Positions 10,215 through 21,661 of a DNA stretch of 64,000 nt are shown here, in pieces. Position 1 is the first letter of the stretch, and every line of letters begins with the position of its first letter. Below the pieces are notes generated by a model. That model had not been told where the DNA came from. It saw nothing but the letters and a program-made list of their open reading frames with translations, and ran no database searches. This DNA is from Podospora bellae-mahoneyi (Eukaryota > Ascomycota > Sordariomycetes > Sordariales > Podosporaceae). The DNA lies in contig NC_085881.1 in the NCBI RefSeq assembly GCF_035222275.1, positions 4,464,001 through 4,528,000 of the forward strand. The letters run 5' to 3'. A program made the translations under genes and the position numbers.

Positions 10215-12671
10215 ATGCCGCGGTGCAGGCGTTGCAAATTAGAAGCAACGCCCGACAAGGCTTTGTTTCGTTGTAGACTTTGCACTAGATGTTATCATTC
10301 TGCCTGTCATAGGCCACTACCGAAAGACCCAAGGTATGTTTTGCATCTTTATCTCCAAGCTTCCATCATTCCCTGGCATCTTTGGCAGCCTGCCACCTAT
10401 TCGATACAACGCATAGCTAGCCGTCCTAGATGGTAACCAAACCCTCGCTCCTGGTTGGCTGTCCTCTCCAAGCCCCCCCCCCCCATGTTATATGGAGTAG
10501 TGCCCCACTGATAGCCTATTTTCCCGCGCCGCACAACTCACTCTATTGTTGTTTTACGTTCTTAATCTTTTGCCGTAGCCCATCCTATCTCTCAGCATGC
10601 TCACCTCACTCCTAACCTCCAACCCCATTGACTAACCACGCTCTCGGATAGTAATTGGGTCTGCAAAAACTGCAGTGGCCCGCCAGAGACCAAGAAACGC
10701 CAGTACTATGAGAAGTCGGCATTGTTACCCTCATCGTCTGCGCGGACCGTTTTGCGAGTCTCGGCCTCGACAGCCTCCCATGAAGAGGGCTCACGAGAGG
10801 CCACCGCCGCCATGTCTGATTCACAGTCGTCTGCGCCCCGTCGTCCTCTTGTAAGTGAACGCGATGGGCCGAGTGACGTGGACAGCTGCCCATGGCCAGA
10901 ATGCAATGCTCAAATCAATGTGAAGGAAGAGCCCCTGTGCCCTGAGCACCTTCGACTTTTGAAAGGAAATAGCCGCCCTCGAGCGCCTGCCGGGCCCACG
11001 TCACTTCCCAGCGTGACCGCCAATTTGGCTCCGTCGTCAAAGCCAAACCCGAAAAAGACGCTGGAACGACCAGCTACTCTTATGCGTAAAACAGCCTCCT
11101 CCGGCTTTCCCCACTCCGACTCCAAGCACGGCACACCACCATTCCTCCCGCCAAAGACCAAAGGGAGCTCGTCATCTCTACCTCCAGAGCAAAGGCCAGT
11201 GATCAACACGATGGCTTCGACGACAGTGGCCTCTGCTCGGTCCCAACTTCCACCGGCGCCAGCCCGCGCCTATACCGCGCCCATAAGCCCTACTTTGTTG
11301 AAAGATATGGAGCCTCCAAAAAAGCGACAAAAGATTTCCCCAATCCTGTCGCAGTCAAATGAGTCTAGGCTCAACGGGGCAGGTGCGTCTGCAGACTCGC
11401 TCTCTGCTCCGGATTCCACAGAAAAGCGGCCAGAAAAGGAGCGGAGGACGGGTCTGAAGCAGAGTAAGCCAAGTGCGAAAGAACCTGTCAGAAAAATGGC
11501 GCCTATGAGGGCCCTTAAGTTCGCCGACGAGCTAGATAATGACCTTGCACGCCCATCTGTCAGTGGGACCACGGCAACGTCACCAATCAATGGCTCAGCG
11601 GAGGTTATTTCCCAGCGGAATCCTCCCTCTAGATCGGTCTCCTTGAATCTGGATCAAAGGGGTCACATTGACCAAAGGGAGATTGACTCTAGTCTCCCCC
11701 CTCATCCTAGCAAACCCACCTTGACATCTCGTCACGAGTCGCTGGAGATATTTGCCACTACGTCCAGTGTCGGGCCCAGTTCTCATCAACCGAGGACGGA
11801 CTACTTTTTCCTGGAGAAGAGGCCCTCAACAAGTAAGCGTGACGATTCTTCAGAGTCCCCTCCAATACCTCCTACAGAGACAAACCACTCTACAGCAAAC
11901 AGCGTAAGCACTCCACCGAGGGTGAAAAAAACCAAGAAACTCGTCATCACTACCAAGGCGCGACCGCCAGCCAAGGCGACTCGTCCGGTCACTCCAACAG
12001 ATCTAGACTATTTCATATACTCTCAGCCAGGGGCATCCACCCCGCCTCCCGGCTTGGAGATTCCAGGCCTCAACAAACCCCCTCCGGCCTCGCCGTCTGC
12101 TGTCTCATCGACAGTCTCGCAGCAGCCACCAAAGGCAAAACCAGTAGAAGATGAGCCTCTCGCTCTGGACATCGATCCTAGAATACACTACCCGCGGGCT
12201 CATTCTCTAGCATGGCACGCGATGAAGGCCCAGGAGATCGAAGCTCGGGGGACGAGAAAGCAGCGGTTTGGCAAGGCAGCACAAAGTCTGAAAAAGCAGA
12301 TGGAAGCGCAGGCTGAGTTGAATATACCTTGGGAGGAGACCTTACCTGATATTATTCAGGAAAACCTGGCTTGGGTGGGGGCGTTGAAGAGCCTGAGGGG
12401 CATAATGCCTACACCGGCAGTGGAAGCTGAGGGTGGAGGAGACCCGATGGATCTCTGCACGAATGAGGCGATTGCAAAATCTGCGAATGGGAGTGGGACG
12501 AGTGGTCCTGTGGTCAATGGAGTGGAGAGAAAGATACGAAAGATGAAGAGGACGGGGAGCGGACTGAGCGTTGTGAGTCGAGATGGGGTTTTGAGTTTTG
12601 GGGACCGGAACGGGCAAGGGAGCGGAAGTGTAAATGGGAGCTTTGAGCTGAGCGAGTATGGTATGAACTGA
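10215..12671 (+). CDS. PHD-finger protein with long disordered region
   Basis: Exons 10215-10333 and 10652-12671 join in frame (318-nt intron, longer than most here) to give 712 aa. The join completes a canonical C4HC3 PHD finger at residues 4 to about 46: CRRC, then CRLC, four residues, HSAC, and after the splice WVCKNC. PHD fingers usually read histone H3 tails, so a nuclear chromatin role is inferred. A second Cys/His cluster (CPWPEC...CPEH, near residues 110-130) may bind another zinc. The middle is Ser/Pro/Lys-rich, with several basic stretches that could be nuclear signals. Near residues 530-600 is a more ordered, likely helical segment (HYPRAHSLAWHAMKAQEIEA onward) that looks conserved. 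No other known domain is visible. The start ATG is the only one placing the full first zinc ligand pair in the protein. Confidence 0.8.
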
Positions 12672-14095
12672 CTGAGAGAAAACACGATTCGTGAATAAGG
12701 TTATTGGGCTAAGTTATCGGCGGGCTGCTGTACAAAGCTTGGTGTCGGGGAGGGAGGGATTCAGAGGGGACCAGTAAAGGAGTTGTAAGCATGTTTGGCA
12801 TCACATTCACAGGCGAGAGGAGTGGCTGACGTGGTGTTTTCTCTACACAGTATACATTTTTTTTGTCGTCGAGGGAAGTCTAGCAAGACATGGGCTATTC
12901 TCATAGGAGTACGGGGGGGTAGTTTTCTATTTCTACGGTTTCGTCAAAGCATAGCTGCATCGGAGGGGCGTCTAGTTAATTGAGTTTATCTGGTTTTTAT
13001 GTCGTTCTGTGGGTGATTTGGGTAGATAGCGTACATGGCTGAGAGGAGCATAGCGACTGCATTGTAGTGGAGCAGGTATAGGTGATAAGACACGAGATAG
13101 TCAAATCGATATGGGTGAGGGGAGAGGCTGAGGTGAGAGCTAGGTGCCTGTAATAGTCTTATCGCGACTACATGCGACTCTCTCCCAGCTCCATAGAAGA
13201 AGACTATGATTTCCCAGGCGTAAAAATAGCAATAGAATGGTCTCGCAGCGACCAACTAGCGCTCACCGAATTGAAATTTATCTAGCATAGCTCTCGAAGT
13301 TGCACAGTGTGGACGCGCAGAATGGAGCGAGCCATCGGTCTTGTAGGACACACGCACACTGTGCCGTAAGAAACACCTAGTCCCAATGACCTACATAGGT
13401 AAATTATGCTCGACAACGACCACCGACAGTACAATACAAAATATCATTTCTACTGCTTGTAGGTTAGGATATCCCCCGCCCCTCTCCCCAACGTCTATAA
13501 CAAGGGCTGCAACAACGCACCTCATTTTCCGCCGGAAGTTCGTACCGCGACACCAACGACTAGAACTGACACCCGACTAAAAAAGCCCTCTACTTGCAGT
13601 GAGCTTTCCAAATGAGAGAGCATTGGAGCAACAGCCCGACAGTTAGTCAAACTTGTAAAACTCTAGATACATAGCTCTCAACACCCGACCAACCGTCACC
13701 AATCTAACCGGCTGTATATCGGTCACACAGAGAATAACTACCAAAAAAAAGGATGCGACCCAACACACAAGCAAACGCAAGCAAACCTTTCGATATGTAC
13801 TTTCATTTCGATCTACAATGAGAACTTAGTATTATGTACAAAATAAAAATAAAACATCGAAAAACCCACAAACTTTATCAATCTCAAATTCCAGACCGTA
13901 TATATCCATCCGCACACGCCTCCTCCAATTTGTGATGCCAACCAGCCAGAGAGCCCCCCTCACCAAACCGAATTTTTAGTTGACCCCCAGGTAGCCACCA
14001 TGCAAAACAAACAAAAGGAAATGAATATCTCGTAAAGTCGCTCGCTTGCTTTCGTATAATGCACACCCACCCCCCTCTTAGACACCACCTCCCGT
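12672..14095. other. Convergent 3' intergenic region
   Basis: This lies between the 3' ends of the PHD gene and the aconitase gene. I see no gene, tRNA or notable repeat. The stretch nearest the aconitase stop is A/T-rich with AATAAA-like elements in both orientations (for example AAATAAAAATAAAA near 13842), suiting 3' UTR and poly(A) signals. Confidence 0.5.
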
Positions 14096-16574
14096 CTAAA
14101 CAGAAGCACTCTTACTCAACAGATTCAACGCGCTCCCCGCCAAAATAAACCCAGCCTGGTCCTTGCTAACCTGGTGCTTGACAGGGACCAAAAACTCCTC
14201 ACCGGTACCCTTCTTGGTAACCTTGAGCTGGACCTCGCCTTTTCCACCATTCTGGAGCATGTCATACAAGCCCACAGTAGCAACCTCGTCACCGGCAGCA
14301 ATCTTATCATAATCCTGCTCGTTGGCTAGCGTCAGGGGGACAACACCCTGCTTCTTGAGGTTGGTTTCGTGAATGCGGGCGAATGACTTGCACACGATGA
14401 TCCTGGCGCCGAGGTAGCGGGGCTGCAGAGCAGCATGCTCGCGGGCGGAACCCTCGCCGTAGTTGTGCTCGGCGACCACGAGCCAAGGCTGGTTGCGCTC
14501 CTTCCAGAGCTTGGCCAGCTCGGGGATGGTGTGCTTGGATCCGTCGAGATCGTAGGCGACGTTGACCTCACCCGTCTCAGCGTTGACGGCCGTGTTGAGG
14601 GTGTTGGCCGAGATGTTGGGGAGGTGGCCTTTGTACTTGAGCCAGGGCCCGGCGGCGGAGATGGTGTCGGTTGTGCACTTGCCCGATACCTTGACCAAGA
14701 CCTTGAGACCGGAAAGGTCAGAGTTGGGGAAGGGCTCAAAGGGCTCCAGAAGGGCAAGACGCTCCGAGGTAGGAGAGATGGCGACCTTTTCGTTGGGGTT
14801 GGGGGGCTGGGAGGCGACCTTAAAGACATCCTTGCCAATGTCGAAGGGAGTCTTGGGTCCCTCGAGACCGTGGGGAGCAGGGAACTTGAACTCCTTGCCA
14901 TCGGGGGTGGTAAGGGAGTCGGTTACGGGGTTGAAGGTGGTGGAACCGGCGTAGGCCATGGCGGTAACGATCTCGGGCGAGGCTAGGAAGTTCATGGTGT
15001 CTAGGTTACCGTCGTTACGGCCGCGGAAGTTGCGGTTGTAAGAGGTGAGAATGGCGTTGACTGTGCCCTTCTCGACACCATCCTGGCGCTTCCACTGACC
15101 AATGCAGGGACCGCAGGCGTTGGACAGCACAATGCCGCCGGCCTTTTCGAAGGTCTGAAGGGTGCCGTCTCTCTCGAGGGTGGCACGAATCTGCTCACTG
15201 CCAGGAGTGACGTAGAAATCAGCCTTAGGCTTCAGTCCAGCCTCCTCAGCAGCCCTCACAATGCTTTCGACACGGGTCATGTCCTCATACGAGCTGTTGG
15301 TGCAGCTACCAATGAGACCGGCCGAAAGCTTCTCGGGCCACTTCTGCTCCTGAACTGTGCTCTTGAATTGGGACAGGGGAGTGGAAAGATCGGGAGTATG
15401 GGGACCATTAATATGGGGCTCGAGCTTGGACAGGTCGATTTCGATGAGTTCGTCGTATTGCGCACCCTCGTCGGCCTTGAACCTGAAGTACGCATCCTCA
15501 GAGGCGCCCGCGCCTGGGAAGTTCTGAAAAGCGGCAGCATTCTTGACAGCCTGCTCTCTGCGAGTAGCCTCGAGGTATCTGGCTGAGGCCTCGGTGTAGG
15601 GGAAGATGGATGTGGTGGCACCAATCTCAGCGCCCATGTTGCAAATGGTAGCCATACCAGTGCAGCTCAGTGTCTCAACACCAGGACCCGAGTACTCGAC
15701 AATGTAACCAGTACCGCCACGGACTGTCAAGAGGCCAGCCAGGTGCAGGATCAGATCCTTGGGAGAAGCCCAGTTGCTAAGCTTACCGGTGAGTCTGACA
15801 CCAAGGACCTTGGGAGCCTTGAGTTCCCATGGAGCACCGACAAGAGCCTCGACGGCATCGGCACCACCAACACCAATGGTGATAGTAGACAAGCCACCGG
15901 CGTTGGGGCTGTGAGAATCGGTACCGAGCATCATCAAACCGGGGATGGCGTAGTTCTCCAAGACAGTCTGGTGAATGATACCAGCACCCGGAGCCCAGAA
16001 ATCCAACCCGTACTTCTTGGCAGCCGACTCAAGGAAGTCAAAGACCTCGTGGTTGGTCTGAATACCAGCTTGCAAATCGTCATCGGCACCTTTGCTACCC
16101 ACGATCAGGTGGTCGCAGTGAATACTCGCGGGAATGGCGGTCTGGGGGAGGTTGCACGACATGAACTGCAGGAGAGCCATCTGAGCCGAGGCGTCCTGCA
16201 TGTTGACTCTGTCGGGCTTGAGCTTGAGGTTCGCCTTGCCTCTGATATCGCGGCCATTGTTGGTGTTGTTGAGGAGGGACTCCTCGGCATTGTCGAGATG
16301 GCTGTAGAGGATCTTCTCGGCCAGCGTAAGCCGCTGGGCGCCCAGCACTCTGCGGACCTCAGTGTACTTGCTGTGCAGCTTCTCATATGTTGGTGGGAGG
16401 GAGGTGATATTGGAGTATTGTCTCGAGCCCGCTGCTTGGCAAAGCTGCTGGGTTTGGAAGGCCCTCTGCGATTAGTCACATATGTTAGCGGCGAGTCTCT
16501 TTTCTCTCCCCCTGGAAGAGGAAACATACTCTCAGGGCAACGCCCGAGCGGCTGGCAAGGTCGATTGGCCTCAT
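14096..16574 (-). CDS. aco2: Mitochondrial aconitase, Aco2/AcoB-like subtype
   Basis: Aconitase interconverts citrate and isocitrate with a [4Fe-4S] cluster. Yeast Aco2 acts mainly in the homocitrate step of lysine synthesis. Exons 16530-16574 and 14096-16465 give 804 aa. The first exon (MRPIDLASRSGVALR) and the start of the second are rich in R, S and A with almost no acidic residues, as in a mitochondrial presequence. Cluster ligands are visible as SCTNSS near residue 405 and SNACGPCIGQ near residue 467. Other signatures are MQDASAQMALLQ, GTDSHSPNAGG, and GEGSAREHAA near the C-terminal swivel domain. The Ala in GSARE, MQDASAQ and the PASIHCDHL stretch resemble Aco2 more than the main TCA enzyme Aco1, which has GSSRE. 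The subtype is inferred from remembered family features; the aconitase call itself is firm. Confidence 0.93.
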
Positions 16575-17354
16575 GATTTATGGTCTGGTTCGCCAAGTTC
16601 GTCCAGCTCGGCGGGGTGTGTCGAGGGGGAAGAAAAATATTTATGACTGTTCAAATCTTTGCCGGTTGCGCCATCCGCCACGGCAGTCTCTTGGTGGCCC
16701 GTTTCAGGGGTCTTCCGATAGCGGAACCGTGCTAAAATCCGGGGTAGTTTACAGGCTTGATTTGCAACTGTTGCCCTGGAATTCGATTCTGCCTGATGGG
16801 TATTCTCCTGTAACGCTGTTCCTATATACGCAAGATATGACGGCGTTTCTGAAAGATGTCTGTTGTTATACAATCTCTTGTCTAGAGAGGCATCGCACTT
16901 CATCTTTGAAGGTGCCCAAATCGACCCTAGTCCGTATCAGAGACCTACATCATGGCTCCACGCCAGGGTGATAGCAACAATTGACCAATCACATCGCAGA
17001 GAATGCTAATCTTCGAATTGACTGACACCAGGTGTGAAGGCTTCTGAAAGTTCACTTGTCGAGTGATAGTAAGCGAACTGTATAGATGGTAATATCCGTC
17101 TCCAGGTTCTTCAACCACTACCTCGCTTTGGCTAGTTACAATCGTAAAGCTCGAGCTTGTGTCCAGCTTAGGGGTTCTCCTCCTATTGTACCTTAAAAAA
17201 AGGTAGCACAGAGTCGATGGAGACATTGTGTGGTGGAGTCTGCAAAGGGAGAACTCTTTGACGGACAGTTTGGAAGTCGAAATTATTACCGTCACAGGCC
17301 TTATGCAAAACAAAGTGCAAGAATGAATGATTCCCTGGAAGGAAAAGGAAAAAG
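16575..17354. other. Promoter region of the aconitase gene
   Basis: No gene is visible between the aconitase start and the tRNA on its far side. Open frames here are short and without domains. Confidence 0.5.
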
Positions 17355-17359
17355 AAAAA
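17355..17359 (-). terminator. RNA polymerase III terminator
   Basis: On the minus strand, a T5 run followed by C and T5 begins seven bases past the tRNA 3' end, the usual Pol III stop. Confidence 0.7.
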
Positions 17360-17365
17360 TAGATT

Positions 17366-17487
17366 GATGAGGGTGGGATTCGAACCCACGCCTCTTGCGA
17401 GACCAGGAGATTTGGACCCCCGAAAGGGTTCAAGCGGAATTCAGGTGAACCTGAACCTGGCGCCTTAGACCGCTCGGCCACCTCACC
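17366..17487 (-). tRNA. tRNA-Leu(CAG) with intron
   Basis: Read on the minus strand, the acceptor arms GGTGAGG and CCTCATC pair (one G-U). The D arm GCC...GGC holds the A box (TGGCCGAGCGG), and the T arm GTGGG-TTCGAAT-CCCAC holds the B box. The anticodon stem CCAGG/CCTGG carries loop TTCAGG, giving anticodon CAG, read as Leu (CTG codons). A 41-nt intron lies at 17409-17449, directly after the base 3' of the anticodon, the standard position. The long variable arm (TCTCGCAAGAG) fits a class II leucine tRNA. Mature length is about 81 nt before CCA addition. Confidence 0.95.
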
Positions 17488-19372
17488 ATCTGATGGTTTT
17501 GATATAAGACTGGGCTCAATTATGGGCTTTTGTACGGGGAAAGCCTCCTGCTAGTGGGTGCTCGTGAATAAGGCAGAGGCGGAAAAGCCAGTGGAGAATA
17601 AAATGTCGAGTAGATATGAAGTAAGACAACGAGGCGGTTACCAACGGGTCAGTTTTTTTTTTTGAAGTCACATCGCAGCTGAGAATGAAATTTGGGGCCC
17701 AAGAACAGCAAATCGATATTGCCATTGCTATAATCTGAGCCTCAATGCAACGCCCTAGATCGATACATGACATTGGACTTGGGTGTAGCTTGACAGAAAA
17801 TACGAGGATATCAAAGATATGATAACAGCCAAGCATACCACTTGGAGAGTTCGGTGCAAGTTACACAGCAAGTCGGGCCGCAAGAAACCGTTCTGCCATG
17901 TCCGTGACGGAGCACTTTATATGTCTGATAAGGCCGGGATGCAGAAGCACATGCGAATGGACCTCCGATGAGATTAAGAAAATACCGCTCTGGCAGACGG
18001 GCACCACGTCGCCGGTCAGTCTAGCTGACGGGCCATTGTTCCGGCGGCATAACACAGGTCACAATGTCTGACGTTAGGTGTGGAGACTCCTACTTGGTAT
18101 AAGGGCACTGAAGACAATGTGATAGGTCTTTTAAAGATAGCTGAGACCAATCTCCTCTGCAAAGAAACGAGCTCTGTACCGCGTAAAAGCCTCAGAAGCA
18201 TCAAATCAGATCGTGATATCACAGAAACCTATATGCAGAGAAGATGCATAATAAGGCAGCCTCGAGCCGTGTTGAAGGTTGACGTGCTCATGAGCCATAG
18301 GATATTGAATGTGCCGAAGTATTGCTTTATGTTGGTACGGATATTGGCTTGTTTGTGACATCAAGAGGTGGTTTGGTTGTCTTGTGATGCGAGTACAAGG
18401 GTGACCGAGCTTCATCTTTGGCCGTCATTCTCGATGGGGACAATCGCGAATCGAGATGGCAGTTGTCAGTGGTCAGTGGTCAGTGTCAGGGAATATCAGC
18501 TCCTTGTGAGGTGATCAATGAGCTTCTGAAGCTCCACTATTTCGAGACGGAAAGACGGTCCCCAGCTGCTGACCTGTGTGCCAGTCAGAAGCATGAAAAA
18601 ATTGGCAGCTTTGGCGGGCAGTCGCCTTGGCGCACGGACTGACATGGGGCAGTCAGCGACCAGGAGCCTGAGCCACCCTTTTCGACTTCCAGTTCCCAGA
18701 TCCCCAATTCCAACTCCATCCCGTTCGAAGGAAGGAAAAAAAAAAGCGACGGCTCTCAGCTTCAGGCCTTCTTGTGCCTGCCCCCTTCCCCCTTCCCAAG
18801 TCCACCGGCCCTTTCCCACGCCACAGGGCTCCTGTCAAATCCACTCTGTCTGGTTGCTGTCTGCCAGAAGAGTGTCAGAGGAGTTAGCTCGCCTCTGTCT
18901 TGTCACCTGGCCGCTTTCGCTCCAGAGCAAAAGCAGCCTGCAACGAAACACCATACCAAATTTCACAGGAGCACGGTCACTTTTCTGGGTTTGCAAAGTT
19001 GAGACCTGGACAGCCCTGCTTGCTCAGGTTTAGACTTCCCCAGCCAGACCACGATCGACTTTGGGGATCCTGCCCTGCCGTTCCCTCTTGACAGGCCGCA
19101 GTTGCGCTTTGCTCCATCGCCCAACTGTGACGTACGGCCTTCGTCTCGGATCCAACTCGAGTTTGTTCCCATCGACTCTGCACCGCAGGACGGTTCCGGC
19201 TGCAGGTGTTCTGACTCTTTGCTCCCGACGACCCAACAACCCGGCATCACCAGCAAACAAACGCATGCCCTCGAAGCGGCCTGGGCGCTAATATCACGAT
19301 CCCCTGCTCTCCCAGCTCCGGCTGTCGCCATCCTCCAAGATCTATCCCCGACCTCACACTCGGTCCCACACA
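17488..19372. other. Intergenic region and long 5' leader of the Btz gene
   Basis: No gene is supported. The part from about 18,650 to 19,372 is pyrimidine-rich and contains several upstream ATGs, so the Btz messenger may have a long leader with upstream reading frames, or the promoter may lie close in. Confidence 0.4.
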
Positions 19373-21661
19373 ATGGCTGCGGTAACCCGACGGAAAAAAA
19401 CCATCGGTCAACGTCGTCGTATCGAGGATGACGGAGACGAAGAGGCCGGCCCTGGCCTTGACCTCGACGATGACTCCCTCACGGACCCATCGAGCGACGA
19501 GCACGACCCCGCCGACGATAGTGACACCAGCAACGTCGATGAAGTGTCGCCGAGGCTGTTGAGTGCTCGCAAGGCACTGGGTAACGGGTCCGCTAAACGT
19601 GTATATCGCCATAAACCAGATGTTGTTGTTAGCAAGGACAGCGCTACCAAGAAGCCTGAGCCCGTCATCGCCGGCGCGGATGTCATGCTGGAGGGCCTGA
19701 CCTTGGGCGACAAGGAAAACAGAGCAGAGGAACTGGAGTTTGACGACATAAAGACAGATACGAAGCCTGCCACGGCCCCCTCTGTGAAGGATTCGGCGCC
19801 GGTCATAGTGAGCTCGACTTCGATTCCAGGTCAACAGCCGCGGACTTCGCTGCAAGAACAGAAGCGGCGGGAGCATGATGAATATAGGAAGAAAAGGGAT
19901 GAGGATCCAACCTTTGTACCCAACAGGGGCAACTTCTTCTTGCACGACCATCGTCATGCCGGTCCAGCTGCCAATGGGTTCCGTCCATACTCCCGTCAGC
20001 AATTGCGTGGCCGGGGAGGAGGTCGTGCGGGGGCATTCGGTAGAGAGTTCATTCCTATGAAGTATGTTATATGGATTCGCACGATACCTTGACGCTCTAC
20101 ACGGATGCTAACAATGCTTTGCAGCCCTTTCCAAAACCCCTCTGATCCCACCACACGAGGACCTTGGCAGCATGATATGCATGAACAGGTTGCCGAGCAC
20201 CCTCCGCCAGCGCCCTACCGGCCATCACGCTACCGTCCAGACCCTGAAGGGCCTGCCAATGGCAATGGTGTGATTCCATACGCGCCAGCGCCAGAGAGTC
20301 CTATCAACCGTAACATGTCATCAGAGAAAGTCTTGGGCACGGTAACTGTCCGGGTGTACCTCCCAAATGTTTTTGATGGGCCCAAGTTGTTTCCTGGTCT
20401 AGTGCTGAAGGCCTACACCAAGTTGCCCGACCACCGGCCCCCCCTTCGCCGAGACAAACCCGTTCGAATCTCGCTGCCGTACCATTCCGCGCCGGTTATG
20501 CCTCGCTATATATATCCAAACCCAGATCGATCCTTCATCTTCATCCCAAGGGCGCTGCGGCCTAACCAGCAGCGGACCCGGGGCAAAGGTCCTCGATCGA
20601 TCATGGGATCTGGGCCATTTTCTCGGAGAACAAGTGTATGGGGAGGGAGCATATATGGAAGCATATACTCACCCAGCGTTGCGATGAGTCGTCGTTCTTC
20701 CATTGCGCATGATATGGGACGTGATTTCATGCTTTCGCCCACTGGATCTGCGATCTCGAGACCGCCTCTGCCTGCTGATGCCAACAAACCTGTTGTACGA
20801 CTGCCACCCTTTGCTCAGGCTCAGGCCCCGGCCCCCATCATGCAAGCTCCAGCTCCAGCTCCAGCTCCAGCTCTAGCATCTCAGCCAGCACAACCGGATG
20901 GTGCTGAGAAGGTTGGTCCGTCTGCGGAGTCGTCTATCAACGCTCTGCCCCAGCCACAAACGCACCCTCTCCCCCAAAGGCCTGCTTTCCAAGAAAACAA
21001 GCCCAATTCGATCCCAATGCATCAGCCCCGTCCCCAGAAGGCAGTTTCTATCGACAACATCGAGTCTCCTGTTCGACAGAACGCCAATGCGCCTGCCCCG
21101 TATCAGCAAGCTTTCCTTCACCAGGTCCCGCCCCAGATACCTAATGGCTTTCCCCCGGACGTCCACGCCCGCCACCCTTCCTACCAGTCTCAGCTCTCGG
21201 CTACACCATTGTCACAAATCCCGGAGCGTGCGATTCATGCTGCTCCGTTCCAGCCAAACACGTTTGGCCAGCCCGGCTACTACGCTCAGCCATATCCTGG
21301 GATGCAGCCACAACAGGGTTACTACTACCCACAAGGCTATCCGCCCGCCAACATGGCGCCCAATGCCAACGCACCTAGTTTTGTGCCAGCAGGCCCACCA
21401 GCTCCGGCCCCCATGAACTACGCTGCATCGGCTCAGGGTGATGTTCCCAGTGCTCAGGCTCCTGGACAAGCACCGACCCCCAACCTGGTGACGCAGGAAG
21501 TCAATGGCACTGTTTATTACTTCAATGCCAACGACATTCCTTCTGTCCCCGGATATGCACCATTTCCTCCCGCTCAGCCGTTTGCTCCTGGCATGGTTCC
21601 TGGGCCTGACGCATATTATTACCAGCAGCCTACCCCCGGAATGGTCTACTATCCTCAGTAG
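19373..21661 (+). CDS. Btz (CASC3/SELOR) domain protein
   Basis: The Btz domain of CASC3/MLN51/Barentsz clamps eIF4A-III in the exon junction complex and links splicing to mRNA fate. Exons 19373-20061 and 20125-21661 (63-nt intron) give 741 aa. The start has a strong context (CACAATGG). The N-terminus is acidic and Ser-rich after a basic RRKK segment. The Btz core runs from about residue 160 to 240. It includes the basic helix KRREHDEYRKKRDEDP, the signature FVPNRGNFFLHDHR, an RGRGGGR patch and, just after the splice, RGPWQHDMHE. The C-terminal two thirds is a Pro/Gln/Tyr/Ala-rich low-complexity tail with PAPAPAPA. It ends in repeated aromatic QPGYYAQPYPG-like segments, suited to condensate-type mRNA binding. 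Filamentous fungi retain EJC parts that budding yeast lost. Confidence 0.85.
20845..20873 (+). repeat. (CCAGCT)n coding microsatellite
   Basis: About five copies of a 6-bp CCAGCT unit encode alternating Pro-Ala within the disordered tail of the Btz protein. Confidence 0.8.
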
